In this document: piece by piece, positions 17,272-24,462 of the stretch | How the letters are laid out: each line of letters begins with the position of its first letter | How positions within the stretch are numbered: the first letter of the stretch is position 1 | Assembly (NCBI GenBank): GCA_021799035.1 | Contig: JAJZBG010000003.1 | Span: 1-64,000 of the forward strand | Length of the DNA stretch: 64,000 nucleotides | Source of the DNA: Actinomycetes bacterium | GTDB lineage: Bacteria; Actinomycetota; Acidimicrobiia; Acidimicrobiales; Acidimicrobiaceae | Reading direction: 5' to 3' | Translations under genes and position numbers: made by a program | The notes under the pieces: generated by a model | The model's database searches: none | The model's input: only the letters and a program-made list of their open reading frames with translations | What the model was told of the DNA's origin: nothing

Positions 17272-17853
17272 TTGGTCGTGGGCCCGACTGGACTCTTCTT
17301 GAACTACAGCACCGACAAGGTGCAGGGTTCTCATACGGATACTTTGGTGGTCTCGACGGGACAGTTGTCGAACTCTGGTATAGACCAAGTAAAGGGTTCT
17401 CATACGGATACTTTGGTGGTCCTCGCCAGACTCTTCTCGAACTCGACCCCGTCTGCGCTTTGCCGTGCGATAAACGCCTATCGTCGGCTGAACCTAACTG
17501 CACCCCGCCACAAACGAGAAGGTCGGGTACAGACCAAGCGAGCAAAGCGACTCAGCGAGAAGCAGTGTGTACAATTGGCTCAACATTACGAATGCGGCGC
17601 AACGGTATACGACCTGGCCTCAGAATATGCAATTGACCGCCGAACCGTTTCATTGCGACTAAGGGATCAAGGAATCATGTTGCGTCGCCAATCCCCGACT
17701 AACGAAATGATTGACGAAATGGTTCGGCTCTACTTTACAGGATTATCCGCAGCAAAGGTTGGAGAAGAAATCGGCGTTTCAGCAGATACGGTACTCAACC
17801 ATCTTCGGCAACGAGGAGTAGATAGGCGAGCTCCCCACAGACCGCGCTCGTGA
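17272..17853 (+). CDS. Double helix-turn-helix ORF, probable detached tail of the serine recombinase
   Basis: The open frame runs through both left att copies and into a basic region with two helix-turn-helix motifs, GATVYDLASEYAIDRRTVS and LSAAKVGEEIGVSADTVLNH. The first resembles the resolvase-type DNA-binding tail (HTH_7). The only starts before the motifs are a TTG at 17272 in host DNA and a TTG or GTG inside the att core, none with a Shine-Dalgarno sequence. This suggests it is the 3' part of a longer gene. In the circular element it would be joined in frame to residue 565 of the recombinase at 38757-40490. If translated alone in the integrated state, it could be a small DNA-binding protein. 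Confidence 0.6.
   Translation: MVVGPTGLFLNYSTDKVQGSHTDTLVVSTGQLSNSGIDQVKGSHTDTLVVLARLFSNSTPSALCRAINAYRRLNLTAPRHKREGRVQTKRAKRLSEKQCVQLAQHYECGATVYDLASEYAIDRRTVSLRLRDQGIMLRRQSPTNEMIDEMVRLYFTGLSAAKVGEEIGVSADTVLNHLRQRGVDRRAPHRPRS
17317..17350 (+). repeat. Left attachment repeat, outer copy (attL)
   Basis: This 34-bp stretch is identical to 40419-40452. It contains the 24-base unit starting GTTCTCATACGGATAC. Read on the plus strand, it encodes KVQGSHTDTLV in the same frame as the right copy does inside the recombinase gene. Confidence 0.85.
17393..17419 (+). repeat. Left attachment repeat, inner copy
   Basis: A second copy of the core, 27 bp identical, lies 69 bp to the right of the outer copy and in the same reading frame. 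The flanking bases differ (AAGTAA instead of AAGGTGC). It may be the footprint of an earlier integration or an internal tandem duplication. Confidence 0.75.
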
Positions 17854-17896
17854 TAATTCGGTATAACCGTTATTTGGCTACCGAGTTTTGGAACTT

Positions 17897-18167
17897 CCTA
17901 TCGTGCTCTCAGATGAGCAGAAAGCCATATTTGAGATGTGATCAAGGGCTCTGCGCCACTCCCTCACCGCAAAGTTCTGCGGCTCGTGCGCTGCTGATGG
18001 CATCAGCTGGTGTGGCTACGAACGAGCTGGCAAGACGTCTGGGCGTGACCGATACGTCGGTGCGTTTTTGGCGTCGACGTTTCGAGCTCATGGAAACAGA
18101 CGGCGTTGGCGTCATCGCAAAAGGACTTATACCAAGTTCGTTAAACTCGACCGCGAAAACCGCCTAA
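17897..18167 (+). pseudogene. Relic of an IS630-type transposase N-terminus
   Basis: PIVLSDEQKAIFEM, a TGA in place of a usual Trp, then SRALRHSLTAKF match the N-terminus of IS630-family transposases. After a frameshift near 17975 the match continues as ELARRLGVTDTSVRFWRRRF, the helix-turn-helix and arginine-rich linker of the family. The DDE catalytic domain is missing. No inverted-repeat ends were found. Confidence 0.65.
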
Positions 18168-18302
18168 GGTCACGCGACATCCAAGCAATTTTTAGGCTGT
18201 TCCAAGGGCCCAGCTAAATCAACTTTGCTGATACCTTGGCCATATCTTTCATTCTCAAGAAGAGCGTACGCCGCATTTCGCAAATCCGGTTTGATAGCAA
18301 AC

Positions 18303-18473
18303 CTACTTCTTTTTGCGCATGTCGCTCTCCACTGAGTGTCCAATCCAACTGCTCACACCGGCGCCAATCACAGCCCCTATCGGACCTCCCATCATGGCGC
18401 CAATAATTCCGCCAATTGCTCCTCCGATTCCGGCACCAACTACCTTCGGTTCCTCATTTGACTGCTTTGCCAT
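18303..18473 (-). CDS. Small glycine-zipper membrane protein
   Basis: A 56-residue protein with an acidic N-terminus (EEPK at residues 7-10), then a glycine-zipper stretch (GAGIGGAIGGIIGAMMGGP and PIGAVIGAGV) and a charged tail ending DMRKKK. AAGGAGA lies ten bases before the ATG, so the start is well supported. Glycine-zipper hairpins insert into membranes; some are toxins, some are lysis or stress proteins. An inverted repeat, GTGTGAC (18520-18526) with GTCACAC (18547-18553), sits upstream and may be its operator. The function is unknown. Confidence 0.65.
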   Translation of the reverse strand: MAKQSNEEPKVVGAGIGGAIGGIIGAMMGGPIGAVIGAGVSSWIGHSVESDMRKKK

Positions 18474-18727
18474 TATTTCTCATCTCCTTCTGCTAAGCGT
18501 TACAAATTATCGCATAAGGGTGTGACACAACCGGTAATTCCACCCCGTCACACTGACGCGGGTTGAAGTTCGTGGACTTCGAACAATTCGATACAGACTT
18601 GCTTGGTATTTCTCATTTCCAAGAGTACTTTACGTCCTGGTCCTTCTTGCCACTCGCGTGTGGGCAAAATCGGAGGTCACGGAATAGCTGTCTTTACATG
18701 GGGCTTTCAGTCTGTCGACCATAATGA

Positions 18728-19999
18728 CTACGCTGCAACAACGACAAGTGCTCGACGCAAAGCACCGATTGCTCCAATGACGGCATTCATTACATCCAGG
18801 TTGCAGTCCCAAAAACCCAGTGGAACAGGACGCTCAGAGGTTCTCGTGAGCGACTGCAATAGTTCAACCAAATCACGATCTTCAAAAGTGAGCGCAGGAT
18901 CGCTTCGTCTCCCATATCCCCGAAATAGTCGAAGCTGAGGGGAGCGAAGAGCATCACTTTCAAGATTAATTTTGAAGGGATGGTCAAAAGCGAATAGGTC
19001 ATGAAACGCTTGATTTCTGGCATCAGCAACAACTGACCGATATCTCTCCAGTGAGGGCTTTCCTTTTCCTACGAGAGAAAATGGCAACTTGGCAAAGCGA
19101 TGAGCGAGTTCCACCTGCTCGAAAACCGTTAGCCAGAAAATGAGTGGTTTAAGATCACAAATTCCTACCATTAGGTTCAAAAACCCGCGAACACCGTCCG
19201 CAAAATTGTAGGCCAATCTTAGAAGCTCGTTGTACGCTTCACCATCATCTGGCTTCTCCTGGTGCATGGCTAACGCTCCTGAAAACGCATCTACTTGCTC
19301 GTGTATTCGAAGGAACACATTGCCAAGAATTGATGGGGCGTCTTCCATAATGTCCTTCAGATCTACAGGACATGTCACGGCCTCCTCGAGCGCATGAAAA
19401 GCAGACTCGAACACATCGCTCAAAGCCTCAATATCGAGATCAAGGTCGGTTGATTTCGCTTGCGCTGCGGTCCAGGCAACGTCCAGACTTGAAATATCAC
19501 CAAATGAGAGTACGCCATCCAAAAGCTCGACTGTGTGAGTTTGGTTTGGCGAATAGCGTAACACTTGAGCCCAAGGCACTCCCGGTAAGTCGACTTCTGC
19601 AGCTTCGGGATCTCCAATTCGACCAACCAGGCTGAATAGAATAGTGCCCAACCCGGGCAATTGATCGGAAATAGCGGTTCTAAGATCGGAAGTACTGTAC
19701 TGTGAAACCGTCTTTTGTGAAATCCGCTTGAACTGAGAATTAATTCGACTTCTTGTTGTTACGATTATCGGTGGTAAAGTAAATTCACCGGTTTCGTCAA
19801 TCTGAATTCCCAAATAATTGACGTTCTTGACCGTTGAACGACCTTCGCGAAATAAGAAAGAATTATTGACAACCACAAGGTCATTGGGGCGAATGGATTC
19901 GGCGCCCTTCCAAGTATCGAATGCATCCGATGCAAGTAGCAATTCACACTCATCCACCACTGCCTTCTCAATGCGGTTGACTCGTTCTGTATCGTCCAT
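18728..19999 (-). CDS. Unrecognised 423-residue protein of the defence island
   Basis: I do not recognise a family. The protein is soluble and acidic in the middle, with a hydrophobic helix near residues 285-305 (LKPLIFWLTVFEQVELAHRF). It starts with a charged region rich in glutamate and aspartate. There is no visible Walker, nuclease or methylase motif. GATAAT stands nine bases before the ATG and a usual ribosome site is lacking, which suggests a near-leaderless mRNA. Its position between mobile-element relics and a ubiquitin-like operon makes an anti-phage or maintenance role plausible, but nothing in the sequence proves it. Confidence 0.6.
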   Translation of the reverse strand: MDDTERVNRIEKAVVDECELLLASDAFDTWKGAESIRPNDLVVVNNSFLFREGRSTVKNVNYLGIQIDETGEFTLPPIIVTTRSRINSQFKRISQKTVSQYSTSDLRTAISDQLPGLGTILFSLVGRIGDPEAAEVDLPGVPWAQVLRYSPNQTHTVELLDGVLSFGDISSLDVAWTAAQAKSTDLDLDIEALSDVFESAFHALEEAVTCPVDLKDIMEDAPSILGNVFLRIHEQVDAFSGALAMHQEKPDDGEAYNELLRLAYNFADGVRGFLNLMVGICDLKPLIFWLTVFEQVELAHRFAKLPFSLVGKGKPSLERYRSVVADARNQAFHDLFAFDHPFKINLESDALRSPQLRLFRGYGRRSDPALTFEDRDLVELLQSLTRTSERPVPLGFWDCNLDVMNAVIGAIGALRRALVVVAA

Positions 20000-20126
20000 T
20001 ACTCCAACATTATCATCGAAGACAAAGAGGGGGGCGCTAAATGACGGCTGTGGTGAGGGGCCTCCGGAAACCGAAGCAGCACCGCCGGACCCCTCAGGTT
20101 GGTCTCGGCCTATTCTTCATCAAGGG

Positions 20127-20298
20127 CCAAGCGGCTCTACGCTACGGAGCTTCCTCGCCCAGTCGATCTCTACGAGTCAGGGAGCACCGTCTACGAGCTG
20201 GCACAGGAGTTCAGTATCAAGCCGCCAGAAGGTGTCCAAACACCTGAAGGCGGCCGGCGTCCAGTTCCGCCTCAGCTCGCTCAACCCGGCAGAAGTTG
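20127..20298 (+). pseudogene. Decayed recombinase-tail-like helix-turn-helix fragment
   Basis: One frame gives YESGSTVYELAQEFSI, and after a frameshift at about 20218 the next frame gives RQKVSKHLKAAGVQF. Joined, they match the first helix-turn-helix of the ORF at 17272-17853 (GATVYDLASEYAIDRRTVS). It is thus a broken paralogue of the recombinase tail, perhaps left by an earlier element. Confidence 0.55.
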
Positions 20299-20314
20299 GG
20301 TGGGGTGATACGAG

Positions 20315-20710
20315 CTATTGAAACAACCTGCGCCACAGCCGACGGAGGATGCCTAGCTTCCGCTTATCTGTTTGCCCCGCTGCGTAGTACTTAGTCCGTT
20401 GTGCAGCCTCTCGCTCGCGTCCGGCCTTGATGTGCTCGTCCGTCCATTCACCACTCCACTCGATCTCACCATCAGCAATCCAGTAGTGCGATCGGCAGGG
20501 ATGCTGCCAGTTCCCGACGGATGGACACAGTGAAACACCCTTGGGCCCGTCGTCGATGCTCCATTCTGTTGGTCCAATCGGCGTCCGGATCTTAGCTCCA
20601 CACCCACATGCACACAGGTGGGCAGCAGCACCGTACTCCTCGGCAAAATAGAGAATGCCTGGCTTGAGAACCTTGGGCATGAACTGCACCCGCTGGAGTT
20701 CGATTCTCAC
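20315..20710 (-). CDS. DUF6527-type protein of a ubiquitin-like operon
   Basis: A 131-residue protein matching the DUF6527 family, which occurs with multi-ubiquitin and DUF6791-ThiF genes. It contains CACGCG near residue 31 and PCRSHYWI near residue 67, a set of cysteines and a histidine that may bind zinc. The GTG start overlaps the stop codon of the E1-like gene as GTGA, so translation is coupled. The lysine- and arginine-rich C-terminus is variable. Its biochemical role is not established; zinc-binding adaptor, E3-like or deconjugating functions are all guesses. Confidence 0.75.
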   Translation of the reverse strand: MRIELQRVQFMPKVLKPGILYFAEEYGAAAHLCACGCGAKIRTPIGPTEWSIDDGPKGVSLCPSVGNWQHPCRSHYWIADGEIEWSGEWTDEHIKAGREREAAQRTKYYAAGQTDKRKLGILRRLWRRLFQ

Positions 20711-21903
20711 TTGACACCTTCTTCGTATGTCTTGAGTTCTGCGATGTTGAAGATGTGATGATCGGCGGGAATATCGGCCCGGTAGAAGCCGCACAGTTGC
20801 TTATACTTGATGACCGCAAGCGAGGCGTTCAGTGCGTTCAGCTCGGCAATTTGAATGTTCGCGCGGTACACGTTCTCGGGCTCGTCGACCTCAGCAGCAA
20901 ATTTGCAGCCACGCACCGCCGTTGCTTTGTCGGGCAAAAACTCGGTCACGCGCATCGAGCCAGTCAGTCCGGCTGTCTTCTTTTTCAACCCCATGCCGAC
21001 GTCAATGAACGGTATCCCCGCACCGATAAGTACGTCGAATATACGAGCCCGCGAAGATCCCTTATCAACACATACGAAGGCAAAGGTGACGCCATCAAGT
21101 TCGGCGGCGCTGGTCTCATCGATGTAGGTCGGTTTCAGTATCAACCCGTGGCGGAAGTTCTCGTAGCGATCCTGCAACACCTGTGCTTTGGGCTTGTCAA
21201 ACTCACTTTCATGGGTTCGTCCGGGAGCACGGTATGCGTTGTGCACGTGGAAGTCGTCGCCATCAAAGCCGCGAATCTCCTTCACCCTGGTCTTCACCAG
21301 ATAGTCCAGAACGTAGGACCCAGTCCCGCCCAAACCAATGACCGCTACGACCTCAACTTCAAACTTCGATGCCAGTTCACCGATCTCTGCTTTGCTCGTA
21401 AGGGTGTCTCTGAACTTGAAGATCGGATCTTCGACATCGTCTGTCACTGATCGGTGCGTCAGCGGGGACACTCCGTGGCGCTCCATCGCGGGACCGCAGA
21501 TAATCGTGACATAGCTCTCGACCTTCGCAAAGAAGTCCGCGAACCCGGTGAGCGTGCCGTTGACTCTAGGCTTGTTCGAAAACGATCGCTCGACTTTGAT
21601 ATCAGCGCACGCAGGACTGAGCTGGATCGTGATCGGGCCGCCGGCGAGGTTGGCAATCGCGGTTCCATCCAGTTGGTGCGGCGGCTATCCCGCGAAGTAA
21701 ACCTGATGATCATCCTGTCGGACATGGTCCTGATCGATGAAAACGAGCTTGGCGACGATAGCACCCCATTGGAGACCGCCGGCCGAATCGAGATAAGGAA
21801 TATCTCGAACCACCAGGTGATTGGAGACATCAAGTGCGACCGCATAACCCTTATCAACCAGGCGTGCTAGATCTTCGTTATGACTGACCAGTCTCTGAAA
21901 CAC
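20707..21903 (-). pseudogene. DUF6791-ThiF E1-like adenylyltransferase interrupted by an in-frame TAG
   Basis: Read through, the gene encodes 398 codons: an N-terminal DUF6791 domain (from FQRLVSHNEDLARLVDKGY) and a ThiF/E1-like adenylation domain with VIGLGGTGSYVLDYL near residue 187. Such enzymes adenylate the C-terminus of a ubiquitin-like protein. Codon 73 (21685-21687) is TAG, yet the same frame continues beyond it with conserved family sequence (VERSFSNKP, IICGPAM). There is no frameshift, only one nonsense codon, probably from GAG because homologues have FIGE at this point. It may be a fresh null mutation, or the E1 domain may restart at an internal codon such as the ATG at 21486. Confidence 0.75.
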
Positions 21904-22138
21904 TGAAGATCATGCCTTCCTTAACCTTAACAGAAGCACCCGGCGCAAGGACGCCTTCAGGCTTCTCCCCGTGGCCGTTACGGTAAGTGACGGCGTAGGT
22001 GATTTCAGTGTGCTGCGGGTAGTCCGGCACGTCGAGCGTGACCACCTGAGCGTACGAGATGTCTTCATTCTTGGGCCACTCGTGGGGAGTGCCTTCTACA
22101 ATAATTGTTACAGTCTTCGAATCCTGAGCGTCTGCCAT
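21878..22138 (-). CDS. Multi-ubiquitin-type ubiquitin-like protein
   Basis: An 86-residue protein with one beta-grasp domain of the bacterial multi-ubiquitin family: ISYAQVVTLDVPDYPQ, TYAVTYRNGHGEKPEG and VKVKEGMIFSVS are the family signatures. The C-terminus is SETGQS and lacks a terminal Gly-Gly, so trimming, or conjugation through another end, would be needed if it is conjugated. GAGGAGAT precedes the ATG. It is the first gene of the operon and overlaps the E1-like gene by 26 bp. Bacterial ubiquitin-like operons of other types have been shown to act against phages, which suggests defence here too. Confidence 0.82.
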   Translation of the reverse strand: MADAQDSKTVTIIVEGTPHEWPKNEDISYAQVVTLDVPDYPQHTEITYAVTYRNGHGEKPEGVLAPGASVKVKEGMIFSVSETGQS

Positions 22139-22321
22139 ATCTCAATATCTCCTCGTGTTATCGTTCGCTAGCTGCCTACACCAATTTTAAATCTCATAGC
22201 ACTTTTCGGTCAAGAATTCCGTGATGGATTCCTATACTCGTTTCGACAACACCATCGGTACATCCATACCTAGGCGATATTCCCCGACACTTAGCTTTCA
22301 TCTCTGCTTTGATCGACCGAC

Positions 22322-23242
22322 TCACTCAGAACCTCCATCATGATCATGGGACGAACTCACACCTTGCAACTGCTCGCTCGACCCTCTGAGTGCCTCCGCT
22401 ATGACCTTACCGAGGCCGCTATCTGACCGAAAATAAATCTCCTGGAACGCAGCTCGTACCTGCAGCTTGTTGATGGCTACAACCATACCTTCAGATAGAT
22501 CTCGTCTCCGATTATCTTTCGCGAGAGCTATCACATGTCTTGGTCCTATTGGCATGAATATGGCGTTGGCATCCGCCCAGGTAGCTCCAAATAAGACTCC
22601 GGCGCGATCGGTGTCTTTGTCGTAGGTCACGACTGGACAGTCGCCCAACACAAATTCTGATTTCAGCGCTACACCGATCTCGATGCCAAAGCTGGCTATC
22701 CGCTTCTTTGCTTCAGCAAAATACTTGAGGAACTGATCTCGAAGAAACCCTTGTTCCAAGTCCTTCTCAAACGCCCGCTGAACACTATCCCTAGCAAACT
22801 GTTCAACCCTTAGTTCAGGTAGGTAGATCCCTGAAAACGCCCTAGCCACACTTTGTGCTGGGAACCTGCTAAGAACGTCATCCGCTATCTTGCTGCCGTA
22901 CTGAACTTTGAGTCGATCAACCATCGCTCTGATCGCGAAGCTCCGTGCCCAATGCATTGCCATACAGTCCTTTAGGACGGCGAGATATTGCAAATTCTTG
23001 CGCTTGAGGAGATCGTCGTCATCCAGCAATTTGAATATGTGAGGTAACTTCTTCTCGACCTCGTTATTCCAAACTTGCTCAAGTTCCTCGGCGCCAGCTT
23101 TGACCAGATCCTCCAGACTTCCGAGTTGGGCTGCTGGCTTAGCATCGTCGATTAGCGTGTTGACGTTGAGTACACCAATAGGGCCATTCTTGCGGTCCGC
23201 CCAGCGATTCAACAACACTCGGGACACAAGGTGCTGATTCAT
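22322..23242 (-). CDS. DUF4238-family protein
   Basis: A 306-residue protein that begins MNQHLVSRVLLNRWAD, the typical opening of DUF4238 proteins (a QHLV/HHLVP histidine motif). The family is common in defence islands but has no established activity. The start codon overlaps the stop of the upstream DUF3644 gene by ATGA. The centre has a charged helical segment and the C-terminus is histidine- and serine-rich. As the last gene of the Mrr-HsdMSR operon it may be a defence accessory or regulator. Confidence 0.75.
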   Translation of the reverse strand: MNQHLVSRVLLNRWADRKNGPIGVLNVNTLIDDAKPAAQLGSLEDLVKAGAEELEQVWNNEVEKKLPHIFKLLDDDDLLKRKNLQYLAVLKDCMAMHWARSFAIRAMVDRLKVQYGSKIADDVLSRFPAQSVARAFSGIYLPELRVEQFARDSVQRAFEKDLEQGFLRDQFLKYFAEAKKRIASFGIEIGVALKSEFVLGDCPVVTYDKDTDRAGVLFGATWADANAIFMPIGPRHVIALAKDNRRRDLSEGMVVAINKLQVRAAFQEIYFRSDSGLGKVIAEALRGSSEQLQGVSSSHDHDGGSE

Positions 23243-24291
23243 GACACGGGCTCGACTTTCGGTTTAGGTGCTTTCCCGAGAAAAGTGCGATACTTATCTT
23301 CTGTACTCGTTTCTTTGACTATCTTGGCGATGAATGCCGCCGTATAGACATAGTCCCCGTGTGGCTCGTCGTACACGCAGTACTTCTCAATAGTACGTTC
23401 TGGGTGTTGATTACCGGTTCCTGGTCGACAATTGAGTTTGCGCCAAGCCTTGACACAATCATTCGTTGTAAATCGAAACGGTATTTGTCGTTGAACTTCT
23501 CTGGCCACTACAGCAGGACGCATCATCCCCGCACCCGAAACAGGACGATTTTGCTCCCGAACAACGACTGCGCCCGTCTTGCCGAGAGAAGAAAGCACAT
23601 TGCGTTGCTCTTTCGTCAAATCACTTTCACGAATGAAGTTCAAAGCTCTATCCGCGGCACCTGATGAACCAACAGTCTGTACAAGAGTTACTCGGAATTC
23701 CAAGTGCAAGTCATTAGCGATTGAGTCGTCGATCCCCGACTTAAGTTGTGCAAGAAAGTCCCTTGTATTGACTGGCAGATCTTCAACTAAACTCTCGCGT
23801 CGTGCTGTGCTCAATGCCGAGATATAACCTACATAAATGGGAAATCGCATTTGATCGCCAAGTGAATACTTCGCTCCAAAACAGCTCGTGAGCTCATCCT
23901 CAAAGTTAATCAATAAGGAATGCGCGTATCCGGCAGTGAGTGCTGCTACTGCCTCGTGATACCGGTGTTCAATCTTATTTCGAATGGCAATAGTTATCTC
24001 AAGATTGGCCCTTACAGGATTGATTTCCGGCCACTTGTACGCAATGGACTTCTTTAAGTCCCAGGTCTTTGGTTCACCATCAATCTTCTTGAGGCGACCG
24101 TTCGGATACTTGTAACGAATATCCACGCCTTCCCTTTTAAACTCGGCATGAAGGAGGTACAACCAGGCAAGATGCATGTGAACGTAAAATCCTTCGAGGC
24201 TACGCGGTTGACGAGGCTGATTGTAAAGATCGACCGCCAATAGGGACTCATCCATGGCGCCCTCAAGTGTCGTCTTCCACACAGCCTTCAT
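23239..24291 (-). CDS. DUF3644-family protein
   Basis: A 350-residue protein of the DUF3644 family. LLAVDLYNQPRQPRSLEGF near residue 17 and RNKIEHRYHEA near residue 107 are family-type features; the RNxxEH pattern recalls HEPN-like RNases, so RNA cleavage is possible. The C-terminal third resembles a winged-helix region. It is encoded after hsdR with one small ORF between, and it overlaps the DUF4238 gene by 4 bp. The role is unknown, though its tight coupling to restriction genes suggests a backup or regulator. Confidence 0.75.
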   Translation of the reverse strand: MKAVWKTTLEGAMDESLLAVDLYNQPRQPRSLEGFYVHMHLAWLYLLHAEFKREGVDIRYKYPNGRLKKIDGEPKTWDLKKSIAYKWPEINPVRANLEITIAIRNKIEHRYHEAVAALTAGYAHSLLINFEDELTSCFGAKYSLGDQMRFPIYVGYISALSTARRESLVEDLPVNTRDFLAQLKSGIDDSIANDLHLEFRVTLVQTVGSSGAADRALNFIRESDLTKEQRNVLSSLGKTGAVVVREQNRPVSGAGMMRPAVVAREVQRQIPFRFTTNDCVKAWRKLNCRPGTGNQHPERTIEKYCVYDEPHGDYVYTAAFIAKIVKETSTEDKYRTFLGKAPKPKVEPVS

Positions 24292-24319
24292 GGTTAGGTC
24301 TCACCTCCATTGATGCACC

Positions 24320-24460
24320 TCATGAATTACCATCTCCTACAAACAGCCCAGCCTGCTGCAATATGAGCTCAACAGTCATGTCCTTGCGATCAGGAGGCTG
24401 GCTGTGCTTTGTAGGAAAGCAGTGGACCTTCGAGAACGTAGATGTCAGCACGAAAGCCAT
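24320..24460 (-). CDS. Small ORF between hsdR and the DUF3644 gene
   Basis: A 46-residue ORF that begins 2 bp after the hsdR stop codon and ends 28 bp before the next gene. It contains DRKDMTVELILQQAGL, which faintly recalls a beta-grasp (ubiquitin-like) core but is too short for a whole domain. It could be a real small protein, a translational bridge or the remnant of a longer gene. Confidence 0.4.
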   Translation of the reverse strand: MAFVLTSTFSKVHCFPTKHSQPPDRKDMTVELILQQAGLFVGDGNS

Positions 24461-24462
24461 GG

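Noticed and set aside
17138-17545. Open frame on the minus strand across the left att repeats
   Set aside because: It repeats because the att copies repeat, has no start signals and its sequence is not protein-like.
18313-18525. Proline-rich open frame on the plus strand
   Set aside because: It is the antisense of the glycine-zipper gene, which has a ribosome site and sensible composition.
21685-21687. TAG decoded as pyrrolysine
   Set aside because: No pyl genes are visible, the host appears actinobacterial and homologues have an ordinary residue here. A nonsense mutation is simpler.
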